Counted from the stretch's first letter, positions 8,153 to 19,000 are shown. The stretch is DNA of 64,000 nucleotides from JBKEDS01 sp047975545 (GCA_047975545.1 JBKEDS010000012.1:19697-83696), one strand, 5' to 3'. The notes: generated by a model from the sequence alone, not told the origin. Program-made: numbers and translations.

Positions 8153-10120
8153 TTAGTATGCTGTGTTAATGATTTCGGGAAGCCAAACCTTCATTTTGTT
8201 TACGCCGCGGTTGGACCAAGCATAATACGGTATGGCTTTTAATTTATCGTTTGAGAGTGTATTTACGCCTTCTAAAATCGGTTCTTTTTTAACGGTAAAG
8301 GTTTCTGAGGCAGAAAGCGAAATACTGTCGATATTGGGATTATCAACTTCTTCAACAGCATATACCAACGGGCCATATTCTAAAGCTAATTTCCCCCTGT
8401 TGTCCTCTATATTTTCGTTGGCCTTTACCGTTCTTACTTCCATAGGAAAGTGAAGTTGAACGGCATCACCCGCTTTCCATTGCCGTTTTACCTCAAAATA
8501 ACCGTCATTAACAGCCGTTTCTATCTTTTCGCCATTAATATTTATTGAAGGTTGTGCGGTTAAAGTGTTAACATAGGTATATAAATTACTTGGCAGCACC
8601 TGGTTTCGGCTCCACCCCGGAATCCTGAATTTCACGGCAATTTCCGAAGGACTTTCAATAGTCATGTTTACCATCCCGTTCCAAGGATACGATGTTTCTT
8701 GGGACATTTTTATTTTTTCGCCATTTACATCTATTTCGGCATGATTTGAAGCGTATAAATTAACATAAACAGTTTTGTTGGCTTTTGAATACACCAACCC
8801 CGGAATTGAAGGTATAAAACGGATGACATTGGTGGGGCAGCACGAGCAATCGAACCATGCCTGACGGGTACACGAGCCTCGGTTTGATTTGTAAACCCCA
8901 TCGGACTCCAAGGCATTTGGGTAAAAGAAATTTGTGCCGTCCAAGGACAATCCTGAAATTAACCCGTTGTACAAGGTACGTTCTATAATATCGAAATACT
9001 TTACATCGCCGTGCATATTGTGCAGTCGGTGGTTCCAGTACACATCGCCAATGGCGGCACAGGTTTCGTTATAAGCCGTAAGATTGGGCAGTTCGTAATT
9101 TTCGCCAAAAGCTTCGCCATCGTGTTTGGCACCAATACCCCCGGTAAGGTACATTTTTTTACCTACCATATTATTCCACAGTTTATTAACCGCCGAGGCA
9201 TACAAGCTATCGTGCTGAATAGCGGCAATATCGGTCATGGCGGCATACATATATACTGCCCTAACGGCATGCCCAACCACCTTGTCCTGCTGCACAACAG
9301 GGATATGGTCTTGCGAGTAGGCACCAAATAGCTTATGGTTATTGGGGTTACCGCGGTTATCCAAAAAATATTTTGCCAGCGTAAGGTAATCTTGCGTCCC
9401 TGTAATTTGGTACAATTTTATTAAGCCCGTTTCTATAATTTGATGCCCGGGAACGGCCGAAATTTTATGTTCACCGTCGCCAAAAGTTTTCACCATTAGG
9501 TTGGCATTTTTTAGGGCTATGTCCAAAAAATTACGTTTTCCTGTGGCTTTGTAATGTACGGCCGCAGCTTCGTACAAATGGCCCGCATTGTAAAGCTCGT
9601 GGCTCATGAACAAGGATTCCCAACGTTTTCCTTCCTTTACTTCGACCCAAGACGCCGATGGTTTCGCGGGATTTATGGTTCGCCAAGTGGTTAGGTAACC
9701 GTCGGGTTCCTGACCTACTTTTATAATCACTATCAGGGAATCCAGTACTTTTTCCAGTTCTGGATTGGGTGCACTGATTAACGAATTTGATGCGCCTTCA
9801 ATTATTTTGTATACATCGGTATCGTCAAACGGCATTTCGCCTTTTACTTCGCCTTCCATTTGGCCGCCCGCAATTAAAAAATTATCCAACCGTCCTTCTT
9901 CTTCGCATTTGGCAATGGCGTACTCGATGGTTTTTTCCTGTACCCGCTTTATAATTGGCAGCCAAAACGCATCGGTTACTTTAACATGTTGGATATCTAC
10001 CGGTTCAATTTGATAGCCTGTTTTTGGCTCTTCGGTTTTAATTGATTCTTTTTTACCGTTTTTGCAGTTGAATACTACTAAAACAAAAATCGCAAATAAG
10101 GTGTTTTTTAATGTTTTCAT
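8153..10120 (-). CDS. GH127 beta-L-arabinofuranosidase, lipoprotein
   Basis: This 655-residue DUF1680/GH127 protein has a lipoprotein signal (VVFNC, Cys19). GH127 enzymes hydrolyse beta-L-arabinofuranosides using a zinc-bound cysteine nucleophile. By comparison with the characterised bifidobacterial HypBA1, the key residues are present with the right spacing: Glu336 in GEAFG (acid/base), Glu352 and Cys354 in YNETCA, and Cys427-Cys428 in DCSCCPTN (zinc ligands and nucleophile). An (alpha/alpha)6 barrel spans about residues 45-440 and beta-sandwiches follow. Its presence implies that the target glycan contains beta-linked arabinofuranose, as in hydroxyproline-linked arabinans or pectic side chains, and not only alpha-1,5-arabinan. 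It heads the distal part of the locus after a 144-bp gap. The activity assignment is by family; some GH127 members have other specificities. Confidence 0.88.
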   Translation of the reverse strand: MKTLKNTLFAIFVLVVFNCKNGKKESIKTEEPKTGYQIEPVDIQHVKVTDAFWLPIIKRVQEKTIEYAIAKCEEEGRLDNFLIAGGQMEGEVKGEMPFDDTDVYKIIEGASNSLISAPNPELEKVLDSLIVIIKVGQEPDGYLTTWRTINPAKPSASWVEVKEGKRWESLFMSHELYNAGHLYEAAAVHYKATGKRNFLDIALKNANLMVKTFGDGEHKISAVPGHQIIETGLIKLYQITGTQDYLTLAKYFLDNRGNPNNHKLFGAYSQDHIPVVQQDKVVGHAVRAVYMYAAMTDIAAIQHDSLYASAVNKLWNNMVGKKMYLTGGIGAKHDGEAFGENYELPNLTAYNETCAAIGDVYWNHRLHNMHGDVKYFDIIERTLYNGLISGLSLDGTNFFYPNALESDGVYKSNRGSCTRQAWFDCSCCPTNVIRFIPSIPGLVYSKANKTVYVNLYASNHAEIDVNGEKIKMSQETSYPWNGMVNMTIESPSEIAVKFRIPGWSRNQVLPSNLYTYVNTLTAQPSININGEKIETAVNDGYFEVKRQWKAGDAVQLHFPMEVRTVKANENIEDNRGKLALEYGPLVYAVEEVDNPNIDSISLSASETFTVKKEPILEGVNTLSNDKLKAIPYYAWSNRGVNKMKVWLPEIINTAY

Positions 10121-10164
10121 TTAATTAATTTTGTTAGCGCTACATCGATTTTGAAGTTTTATAT

Positions 10165-10214
10165 AGAGATTGCTTCGTCGTCGTACTTCATCCTCAGCAA
10201 TGACACATTGCAAC
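10165..10214 (+). repeat. degenerate copy of the nested palindromic repeat
   Basis: The left half, AGATTGCTTCGTCGTCGTAC from about 10167, matches the full repeats at 57188, 39435 and 37846. The centre is altered (GCAATGACACATTGC) and the right arm with GAAGCAATC is absent. It occupies the gap between the GH127 and GH43 genes, and nothing else was seen in 10121-10264. Confidence 0.65.
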
Positions 10215-10264
10215 AGCTAAGGCCAAACGGGCTTAATTTCTTCTACCAATTACCTGTTTTTGGC

Positions 10265-11251
10265 TTATTTCATAGGTTCAACAGTTGGCCACCCCTCTAC
10301 CCAAGTTATTTCTTTTACAATTAGTTTGGGCAAACCTTTGTCGGCTGCGTCGTAACCGTGCATAAACGCATAATCCTTACCGTTAAAGGTAAACACGCTG
10401 TTATGCCCAACACCGTACCAGTTTTTGTTGCCCTCGATAACCAAACTTCCGCCACCTTGGTTAAGCGGTTTTTCTGTTTTATCGATATAAGGCCCTGCTA
10501 CGGTTTTTGAACGCCCAACTACGAGTTTGTACGTGCTGTTTTCGCCGCGGCAACAATAATCCCATGACAAGAACTGATAATAATAATCGTCTTTCTTAAA
10601 AATGAAAGGGCCTTCGAGAGCTGCATTTCCGGCGTTACCATCTTCATATTGAAAACTGCGCTCGCGCCGTGCAATGGTGTGCCATTTTTCAGGCTGTGCT
10701 ATTTCTTTTAGGTTATTATTCATTTTTACCATTTTTAATCCGTGCCAAAACGAGCCGAATGCCATCCAAGGCGTTCCGTTTTCGTCGAAAATTAAATTAG
10801 GGTCTATGGCGTTCCACGAATCACGATTGGGTACGGATTGAATAACAATTCCTTGGTCCTTCCATTTATAGTTACCGTCATTCGGGTTTAAGGTTTGGTT
10901 TGTTACCAAGCCAATGGCCGATGTATTTTTACCAAAAGCCGATATGGAATAGTACAAATAATACGTGCCGTTATGCCGTGTAATGTCCGGTGCCCAAATG
11001 TGGCCATTAAATTTTGGCACCACGCTGTTAGCCCATACGGGACTTTCGGCAAATACGGGATTGGCTTTTTGCCAAGTTTTTAAATCTTTCGAGGTAAAAC
11101 TTGTAATACCCGGCCCCGTGCAAAACAGGTAATAGGTATCGCCCTGTTTGGCCACAACGGGATCGTGCGTAATAGGCTTATTGGTTTGGGCATGGGCAAG
11201 TATGGCTATTAAAAACACCAATTGTGCTATACTATACTTTAATCGCTTCAT
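10265..11251 (-). CDS. GH43 endo-alpha-1,5-L-arabinanase (GH43_5-like)
   Basis: This 328-residue secreted enzyme has a signal peptide (LVFLIAILAHAQ) and a single five-bladed propeller. Catalytic residues are Asp30 (THDPVV, base), Asp150 (NAIDPNLIF, pKa modulator) and Glu213 (LEGPFIF, acid). SWDYCCRG at 229-236 is characteristic of endo-arabinanases of the AbnA type. It should cut the alpha-1,5-linked arabinan backbone internally and feed oligosaccharides to SusCD. It lies 3 bp after the larger lipoprotein GH43, so the two are cotranscribed. No T9SS tail or lipobox is seen, so it may be periplasmic; its final location is uncertain. Confidence 0.92.
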   Translation of the reverse strand: MKRLKYSIAQLVFLIAILAHAQTNKPITHDPVVAKQGDTYYLFCTGPGITSFTSKDLKTWQKANPVFAESPVWANSVVPKFNGHIWAPDITRHNGTYYLYYSISAFGKNTSAIGLVTNQTLNPNDGNYKWKDQGIVIQSVPNRDSWNAIDPNLIFDENGTPWMAFGSFWHGLKMVKMNNNLKEIAQPEKWHTIARRERSFQYEDGNAGNAALEGPFIFKKDDYYYQFLSWDYCCRGENSTYKLVVGRSKTVAGPYIDKTEKPLNQGGGSLVIEGNKNWYGVGHNSVFTFNGKDYAFMHGYDAADKGLPKLIVKEITWVEGWPTVEPMK

Positions 11252-11254
11252 TTC

Positions 11255-12838
11255 TTAATCTTTTTTACCCCAAACAGGCCTACCATTTGCCGTTAAGCCC
11301 GAGTATGTTAAGGTTACGTTTCGGGTTGCTGCTTCCCAATTCCACGAATTAAAAAGCTTACACTCACTTCCGTTAACCAATAGTGTTTTTGTATTGGTAT
11401 TTAACTGCCATGTGCCTGTTACGCCACCGCTTAATGTGCCATCGCTATTAAAGGTAACGTTAACAGCAGTTTGCATAACCCGATACTGGTATTCCATGGT
11501 TATTTGCTGCCAAGTGCCCACGATATCGGCTTCGGTTATTTCTGTTTCGGGTATACCCGCATAACGTTCGGGTGCCACCACAGGCCAACCATCGGAGGTC
11601 CACTCCAATTTCCTAACATGTCCCATCATTACTGCATTGGAAACATTTATACCCGAAACGCCTTCGGGCAATCTGGCCTGCGAGGCAAAATACCATTTTT
11701 GGGATTCGTTATCTTGAAAAACCGAACAATGGGAAATACCCACCCAGCCCGTATGGTTGTTAAATTGATAAGGATGCGTTATCATGGGCCAACATTCGGC
11801 GCCTTCGGAAACATTTTGTCCGTCCATACCGTAATAAGGCCCCAATATATTTGTTGAACGTGCTACCCTGGTGTTATATGCTACCGATAATTCGTCGTAA
11901 GCCAAGAACAAATAGTAATAGCCCGTGTCGGGATTGTAAATAACTTCGGCACCTTCGGTTGCTTGCCATCGGTTTGTGTTTATATTGCCACGCCCCGCTA
12001 TTCTTATTCCGTAATCTTCTGTTGTGTTTAACTGAAACGGTTTTCCTGAAGCTGGGTCTATTTGTATGGCCGCTATTCCGGTCATCCAAGAGCCGTAAAC
12101 CAACCAATGTTCTCCTTGTCCTGTTTGGATATAGCTGGGGTCTATCCCGTTAAATTTGTAGTACGAACTCCAATCGTTACAGTCGTTTCGATAATAATCT
12201 TCTACGCCATCAGGAATTGAACAAACTACCATACCTTTATCCTGCCAACTATTTGTGGCCAAATCAGTTGTTTCCATCATGCCAATGTAAGGACGCTCGC
12301 CCCAAGAGGCACAACCATCGGTTCCTGTTATAAGTTCGTTTACTACCAAACTATAATACATCCTATATACCGAACCTACCTGGCGAACACAAGGTGCCCA
12401 ATACCCATAATTTGGATTTGTTATTTCGGCCAAGCCCATACGCAGTCTATTGGCGTTCATAGAATCTTTAACCCATGTAGGGGGCGTATCCATTGTGCTT
12501 CCCATATAATCCCAGTTTACCAAATCGGTTGAACGCCTGGCATGGAAGTGGCCATGCCCCTCGTGCGCATTGCCATAGGACGCATCGGTTTGGTACATAT
12601 AGTAATAATCACCTTGTTTAATAACCGAGGGGTCGTGTACATTGGCTAAATTCCATTCTTCTCTGTTTTCCCAAGCCGCAATGGGCGTGTAATTATCGGC
12701 ATAAGTTGGCCCTTCAAACGTTTCCTCTGTTTCGTTAGGGTCGTATTCGTCCACTACCTTAATATTGTCGTCTTGCCCACAACCAAAAAACGTTGCTATT
12801 AAAAGTAGTAGTATTATTTTTTTTAGTTCCATATTCAT
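11255..12838 (-). CDS. GH43 endo-arabinanase-like lipoprotein (GH43_4-like) with C-terminal beta domain
   Basis: This 527-residue lipoprotein (IATFFGC, Cys20) is probably exposed on the surface, because a short acidic stretch (EYDPNETEETFEG) follows the lipid anchor. The propeller carries Asp69 (VHDPSVI), Asp233 (NGIDPSYI) and Glu295 (ATEGAEVI). Residues about 430-527 (from ITEADIVGTW) form a lipocalin-like beta domain as found in extracellular endo-arabinanases of this type. It is the likely first enzyme to attack the polymer at the cell surface. The start ATG overlaps the upstream GH51 stop (ATGA-type, 4 bp), and a second ATG two codons later is also possible. Confidence 0.9.
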   Translation of the reverse strand: MNMELKKIILLLLIATFFGCGQDDNIKVVDEYDPNETEETFEGPTYADNYTPIAAWENREEWNLANVHDPSVIKQGDYYYMYQTDASYGNAHEGHGHFHARRSTDLVNWDYMGSTMDTPPTWVKDSMNANRLRMGLAEITNPNYGYWAPCVRQVGSVYRMYYSLVVNELITGTDGCASWGERPYIGMMETTDLATNSWQDKGMVVCSIPDGVEDYYRNDCNDWSSYYKFNGIDPSYIQTGQGEHWLVYGSWMTGIAAIQIDPASGKPFQLNTTEDYGIRIAGRGNINTNRWQATEGAEVIYNPDTGYYYLFLAYDELSVAYNTRVARSTNILGPYYGMDGQNVSEGAECWPMITHPYQFNNHTGWVGISHCSVFQDNESQKWYFASQARLPEGVSGINVSNAVMMGHVRKLEWTSDGWPVVAPERYAGIPETEITEADIVGTWQQITMEYQYRVMQTAVNVTFNSDGTLSGGVTGTWQLNTNTKTLLVNGSECKLFNSWNWEAATRNVTLTYSGLTANGRPVWGKKD

Positions 12839-14373
12839 TCAGCTTGAAGTACAACTACCGAAAAAGGCGGAAGCGTTACTGTTAGTTTGTTGTTTTTAAG
12901 TTTAAAATCGTTAAACTTTTCGGGCGTTATTTTATTAGGATTATCAAACGTATTATGGTCTTGTATTTTTCCTGATTTTAAAATTGTTCCCGATATGTTT
13001 TTTATATTCAAATTTGCCACGTCCAATTCTAATTCGTTTGATTGTTTGGAGTCGATATTTACTAAAGATATATTGGTTTTTCCCGTTGTTGTTTTTGAAG
13101 CCGAAATAGAAATAGCAGGTAATTGTTCCCCTTTGAAACTATAAGTAGGCGACACAAAATCTACGGGCAACAACGTTGCGCCTTGGTGCACCTTGTACAT
13201 GTTCATAACATGATAGGTTGGTGTTAGCAACATTTTTTCGCCTTCGGTTAAAATTACGGCTTGCAGTACATTAACGGTTTGCGCCAAGTTTGCCATTTTT
13301 ACACGATCGGCCCTATTATTAAAAATATTTAGGGTTACGCCTGCTATCATAGCATCGCGCATGGTGTTTTGCTGGTATAAAAACCCTGGATTGGTGCCTT
13401 CTTCTACTTCGTACCAACCGCCCCATTCGTCTACAATTAAAGCAACTTTGTTATTGGGGTCGTATTTATCCATAATAGCGGCATGTTTATCGACCAATTC
13501 TTCCATTAACAAAGCCGTTTTCATGGTTGAAAAATATTGTGCCTCATCGAAATTGGTGGACGAACCTTTATCGCTCCACTTCACGAACGAATACGAGTGC
13601 AATGCAACCCCTTCGATTAAGCTTTTAGGTATGTCGCGCATAAGCACCTCGGTCCAATGGTAATCGGCCACATTGGCGCCCGAGGCCACCCTGAACAGTT
13701 TGTCGCTGTTGGTCCAATCGGTCATAAACGTGGCGTACTGCCTGTAAATATTGGCATAGTATTCGGGTGTCATGTTACCACCACAGCCCCACATTTCGTT
13801 ACCTACGCCCCAAAAGGTAACGTTCCACGGTTTTTCTCGTCCGTTTTCAATCCGGAAATCGGACATGGGACTGCCTTTTTCGTGCAGTACATACTGGATA
13901 TATTCGGTAAATTCCTGAACGGTGCTACTACCTACGTTTGCTGCGAGATAGGGTTCGGTATCCAATACTTCGCATAGGTTTAAAAAGTCGTGCGTCCCGA
14001 AACTATTATCTTCTACAACGCCACCCCACCAACGGTTAACCATACTGGGCCTATCGGCTTTTGGCCCTACGCCGTCCTTCCAATGGTAGGTATCGGCAAA
14101 ACAGCCGCCCGGCCAACGCAGGTTTGGTATTTGCAATTCTTTTAAGGCTGCAATAATATCATTACGCACCCCATTGGTATTGGGTATGCTACTGTTTTCG
14201 CCCACGTAAATACCATCGTAGATACATCGCCCCAAGTGCTCGGCGAAATGGCCATAGATGTGCTTGCTTATTGTTGGGGCGGTTTCACTGCTCTTAAATG
14301 TAACTCGAACCGATTGCGGAAACACTTGAAAACTAATTGCTACTAATACTAAAAATAGGTTTCTTAAATTCAT
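12835..14373 (-). CDS. GH51 alpha-L-arabinofuranosidase, secreted
   Basis: This 512-residue enzyme of the classical GH51 type has a signal peptide (NLFLVLVAISFQVFPQ). The barrel shows IYGHFAEHLG near residue 39, LRWPGGCFAD near 85, the acid/base Glu193 in WGVGNEMWGCGG, and the nucleophile Glu316 in LIVDEWGGWY. It should release terminal alpha-L-arabinofuranose from side chains or from oligosaccharides in the periplasm. It is the first enzyme gene after susD, separated by a strong hairpin (14399-14437), and it is coupled to the GH43 lipoprotein gene downstream. Two distinct GH51 forms in one locus suggest different linkages or chain lengths. Confidence 0.94.
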   Translation of the reverse strand: MNLRNLFLVLVAISFQVFPQSVRVTFKSSETAPTISKHIYGHFAEHLGRCIYDGIYVGENSSIPNTNGVRNDIIAALKELQIPNLRWPGGCFADTYHWKDGVGPKADRPSMVNRWWGGVVEDNSFGTHDFLNLCEVLDTEPYLAANVGSSTVQEFTEYIQYVLHEKGSPMSDFRIENGREKPWNVTFWGVGNEMWGCGGNMTPEYYANIYRQYATFMTDWTNSDKLFRVASGANVADYHWTEVLMRDIPKSLIEGVALHSYSFVKWSDKGSSTNFDEAQYFSTMKTALLMEELVDKHAAIMDKYDPNNKVALIVDEWGGWYEVEEGTNPGFLYQQNTMRDAMIAGVTLNIFNNRADRVKMANLAQTVNVLQAVILTEGEKMLLTPTYHVMNMYKVHQGATLLPVDFVSPTYSFKGEQLPAISISASKTTTGKTNISLVNIDSKQSNELELDVANLNIKNISGTILKSGKIQDHNTFDNPNKITPEKFNDFKLKNNKLTVTLPPFSVVVLQAE

Positions 14374-14398
14374 AAATTGAAATTTTTTGTGTTAAAAC

Positions 14399-14437
14399 AT
14401 GAAGACCGCCGCCACATAAAGGCGGCATAGCCTTCAT
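14399..14437 (-). terminator. stem-loop between susD and the enzyme genes (attenuator-like)
   Basis: A two-part stem is visible: ATGAAG (14399-14404) with CTTCAT (14432-14437), and CCGCC (14406-14410) with GGCGG (14421-14425). On the minus strand it is followed by a TTTT-containing stretch. A hairpin in this place would allow much susCD mRNA to end or be stabilised here, so that the transporter is made in excess over the enzymes. The role is inferred. Confidence 0.55.
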
Positions 14438-14460
14438 TACAAACTAAAACTAACTATATG

Positions 14461-16026
14461 CTAATATCCATTGTTTTGTTGTGTTACCAACGGATTGTTA
14501 TCCATCTCGGATTGCGGAATAGGAAAATACTCCCTGCCTACGACATAACTTTCAAATTCGGAGTCCCTAGATTTTAACCATGCCAACTTTTCGGTATCTT
14601 CAAGCCACCCCCATCTTCGAATATCATCAAAACGATGCCCTTCGAGGGGAAATTCCAAAAAGCGCTCATGTGCTATTTGTTCTCTCATTTCTTCTTGACT
14701 CATATCGGGTTTGATTATTCTTAAATCGGGTAGGTTAACCCTATCCCGAACTTCTTGTATATAATCGTAAGCCAAATTGGTGCTTCCGGTTTCGTTTAAA
14801 GTTTCGGCATACATTAGCAACACGTCGGCATAACGCATAATACGCTCGTTTATACCGGAACGCCAATCGTATTCGTCCGCCCTACTACCATCGGAATTTT
14901 GGTATTTGGCACAAAATATATCGTTTAAATACGAAGGATTACCTGCATAATGAGTGGCAAAATCGACACCGTATAGCATCATACCCCCTACTTTATTGTA
15001 AAATATAGTTGCATCTAAACGCGGATCGACTTGCCCATCGATTGTTTGTTCTTTTAAAAAATCGTTGTACAGCGCCCATGTTGGTTGTGCATCGGTAAAG
15101 CCGAATGTGGGAGGTCCGTAGGTAATGGCTCTTGCCGATGTTTTCCCCCAACCTGAAGCGGGCACGCCTCCCCAGCCTAAATCGACCCCGCCAGCATCTC
15201 TGCTAAATTGCACCTCGAAAATAGATTCTGAATTATTTTCATTGTAAAGCGTGAAGTTATCGCTGTAATTACTTACCAATTCGTAAACATTTAAATCGAT
15301 AACTTCTTTGAACGCCAATCTGGCTTTATCAAAATCGTGAGTAAACAAATATGTTTTGCCCAAGTAAGCTAAAGCTGCGCCTTTTGTTGCTCGTCCGGTT
15401 TGTCCGGCATCTAAGCCCAAAACATTATTATAGGTTACTGGCAACAAATCTGCTGCGGCTATAAAATCGGATACTACTTGCTCCCATCCTTCATCTTGTG
15501 TTTTTTGTTCGTGGTAAACCTCTAAACTGGTTAACGGAACGGGTACATTTTTAAACATATTTACCAAATGGAAGAGGTACAACCCCCTTAAAAAATAAGC
15601 TTGCCCCAGCACTCTGTTTTTTAAATCGGTATTTTCCATTTCGATATTTGGTACATTCTCCAACACCTGATTAGCACGGTAAACACCTTGATAATAGGTT
15701 TCGAATGCCCACCCGTATATATCCGGAACGGCAACACTGGAATTAAACTTTCCTACATTGGCCATGGCCGCCCAAGGACTATTGCTTCTTGTTCCATCGC
15801 CTTTTAAATCTAACAGCAAGGGTGTGCTTCTCATATAAGTCCCGTCTGTTAACAAGCTTCCATAAGCTGCATTAACGCCTTTTAAAGCATCGGAATCGTT
15901 TTCCCAGAACATATCCTCTGTCTCTACATTAGGATCTACCTGATTTAAATCGTCATCGCTAACACAACTGGCAACAAACAACGAAGCAACTATGCTTATT
16001 ATAAATAATATATTATTGATTTTCAT
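14461..16026 (-). CDS. SusD/RagB-family glycan-binding lipoprotein
   Basis: This 521-residue surface lipoprotein has lipobox FVASC (Cys21). It shows the SusD order: N-terminal region with VNAAYGSLL, tetratricopeptide-like helices (GQAYFLRGLYLFHLVNMF; AYLGKTYLFTHDFDKARLAF), and the C-terminal signature (NERIMRYADVLLMYAE, then HERFLEFPLEGHRFDDIRRW). SusD caps the SusC barrel and binds oligosaccharides for import. It follows susC after 19 bp. From the neighbouring enzymes its ligand is probably an arabino-oligosaccharide. Confidence 0.96.
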   Translation of the reverse strand: MKINNILFIISIVASLFVASCVSDDDLNQVDPNVETEDMFWENDSDALKGVNAAYGSLLTDGTYMRSTPLLLDLKGDGTRSNSPWAAMANVGKFNSSVAVPDIYGWAFETYYQGVYRANQVLENVPNIEMENTDLKNRVLGQAYFLRGLYLFHLVNMFKNVPVPLTSLEVYHEQKTQDEGWEQVVSDFIAAADLLPVTYNNVLGLDAGQTGRATKGAALAYLGKTYLFTHDFDKARLAFKEVIDLNVYELVSNYSDNFTLYNENNSESIFEVQFSRDAGGVDLGWGGVPASGWGKTSARAITYGPPTFGFTDAQPTWALYNDFLKEQTIDGQVDPRLDATIFYNKVGGMMLYGVDFATHYAGNPSYLNDIFCAKYQNSDGSRADEYDWRSGINERIMRYADVLLMYAETLNETGSTNLAYDYIQEVRDRVNLPDLRIIKPDMSQEEMREQIAHERFLEFPLEGHRFDDIRRWGWLEDTEKLAWLKSRDSEFESYVVGREYFPIPQSEMDNNPLVTQQNNGY

Positions 16027-16045
16027 GATTCTTTTAATTTTGGTT

Positions 16046-19000
16046 TTAAAAATCTACTTGAACACCTATAGCAATCGTTCTTGGATTAGGATAGGACCCA
16101 AATTCAGTTCCCCTATTAAACAAACCATCGCTTATAAAATCGGGGTCGTAACCTTTGTATTTTGTTATTACAAAAAGGTTTTGTCCGGTAGCAAAAATTC
16201 TCGCTTTTTCGAAAATTTTGGTTTCAAGGGGAATTTTAAACCCTACCTCTAAACTTTGTAATCGAACAAAATCGCCTTTTTCAACAAATCTATCGGACGC
16301 TCTGTTATTGGCATTGGGGTCGCCAATTATTGGCCTGGGGATACTTGTACCGGTATTATTAGGTGTCCAGTAATTTAACATATCGGTATGTTGGTTAACC
16401 AAATCGCCCGACATTAAACTTTGGTAAGTTCCGTTAAATATTTTGTGGCCCGCAGCACCCTGAAAAAAGCAAGAAAAATCAAAATTTTTGTAGCTGCCCC
16501 CAAGATTTAACCCAAAACTAATTTTTGGGATTACGCTACCCTGAAACGTTCTGTCGGCATCTGTAATAATACCATCGCCTGCATCGGCAGTACCGTCGCC
16601 ATCGGTATCTACGGTTAATTGGTCTACAAACATAATATCGCCTGGTGCCGCATTGGCTTGATAAGCATGATTATCTATTTCGTCTTGCGACTGGAAAATA
16701 CCCTCGGTTTGGTACACGTAAATTTCGCCAGCCGACCTTCCTACTTCGGTTCGGCCTACACCTACCGATATGGGCGTATTGTCCGTCCCTATTTTTAAGA
16801 CTTCATTTTTAAGTGTTCCGAAATTGGCGGAAATATTATAATTGAAATCCTTAATGAAATTATTATAACTTAGCGTGAGCTCCAATCCTGTGTTTTGAAT
16901 AGTCCCAGCATTGGTAGTTAGCGTTATAGGAAACGAGCCAGAGGAGTAAGGTATTGGGACGTCGGCCAATAGGTCTGTCGATTTTTTCTTAAACCATTCG
17001 GCCGTGAATTGTAATTTATTGTTAAACATGCCAAATTCGGCCGCAACGTTCATGGATTCGGTATCTTCCCATTTAATATCCGGGTCTACAATTTCTACAA
17101 CCGTTGTGCCCTCGGCCAAGGTATCGCCAAACACGTAGCTGGCAAAGGGATTTGTGGTTAAGGCAAATTCGTACAGGCCAATGGTATTGTTTCCTAATTG
17201 CCCGTAACCAGCCCTTATTTTAAAGGTATCCCACCATTCTGGCAATGTAAAATCGTTATGTACTTTCCATGCCCCTGATAATGAAAAATAATTTCCCGTA
17301 TTGTTTGCTGTTGAAAATTTAGAGGATTTATCCTGACGGAAATTTAGCGTTAACAAATATCGGTCGTCATACGTATAATCCACTCTTCCGATTATGGATT
17401 TATAGGTTTCTTCCGATTCGTACTCGGAAGCATCCCGGCTATCGGCATATTCCAAATGGGCTATTTCATCGGATTCAAAACCCGTTCCGTTGGAATAATA
17501 GTTATGGATATTGGTGCGCTCCTGGATAGTACCAACCATGAGATTAAAAACATGTTTTTCGGCCAGATTAAAATCGTAGGTTAGTAAATTGTTTATAATA
17601 GTTCTGGTTACTTGCCCGCTATTTACATCTAACCTGGCCTCTTCTGGCGTTGTAACGTAATACCACCCCAAATCGCTTGGCGGATTAAAATACCTGGAGT
17701 TCCAATTTAAGCGGTCGCCACTAACATTCAGTTTATATTTTAACCCTTTTATAATTTCGTATTCGCCCCAAATATTCCCTATAAACCTATTTCGTTTGCT
17801 TTCGTTAGTAATCAAGTTATTGTAACCTATTACGTTTAATGAAATGGCCCTTTGTGCAATACCGTCGGTACCGCCATACCCGCCTAACCTGTTAGAGTCG
17901 TAAACAGGCATTGTAGGAACGGCTTGAAGTAAGTTTATTATGGATGTTGTTCCTGCAAGGTACTCGTTAAAATTTTCTTTGTCGGATACCGTATAGGCTA
18001 CCTTGGCACCGTATTTAAACTTTCCTTTTTCGCCATTAAGATTTATGTTTGTTGAATATCGTTCGTAAGCCTGTGGCGATTCCATATAACTGGTATTTTT
18101 AAAGTAATCCAGATTAACGTTATACCCTAAGCTCGGAGCTCCGCCATTAAAAGCTAACGTATGGTTTTCCAATGTTCCGGTCCTAAAGGCCTCATCTTGC
18201 CAATCGGTATCAATATCGTCTATATACAAAGGGTTATCGGGATATGCTCCTGGTGAAGTGGCTATATCGAAACCTTGGTTTAGGGCATTTCTTTCGGCTT
18301 GCCTAACGAGTTGTTGGTACTGTTCCCTATTTGCCAGAGAAAACCATCTGTTCTTAGCTATATTTTGAAAGCCTACCGTGGTTTTATAATTGATATTTAT
18401 ATTCCCTTCTTTTCCTTTTTTTGTTGTAATAATAACGACTCCATTTGCTCCCCTTGCACCATATATTGCTGCGGAAGATGCGTCTTTTAGTACTTGAATG
18501 GACTCCACGTCGCCTGTTGCAAAATCGTAAGGATCCTCGACAATTACACCGTCGATTACAAATAATGGATTATTGTTTCTAAACGATGTAATACCTCGGA
18601 TTTTTATATTAACAAAACCGCCCGGTTCGCCAGAGGATTGCACGGTAACGCCGGGGGCTTGCCCCTGAATCATTTTTGCCACATCGTAGGTAATGGTTTT
18701 TTTAGCGTCGTCCACATCTACAACGCTTACAGCTCCGGTTAAATCGGATTTTTTCTTTGAACCATACCCCACGACCACAACTTCATCTAAAGCCGCCACA
18801 TCTTCGCGCAGCACTATATTTAATGTTGTTTTACCATTTAACGAAACTACTTGCGTATTATACCCCACGTACGATATTTCCAAAACAGCATTGGCATTGC
18901 CTACCGTTAGTAAAAACTTACCATCGAAATCGGATTGCGCCCCGTTGGTTGTACCTTGTTCGATAACATTGGCTCCCGGCAGGGGCATACCCTCTTGGTC

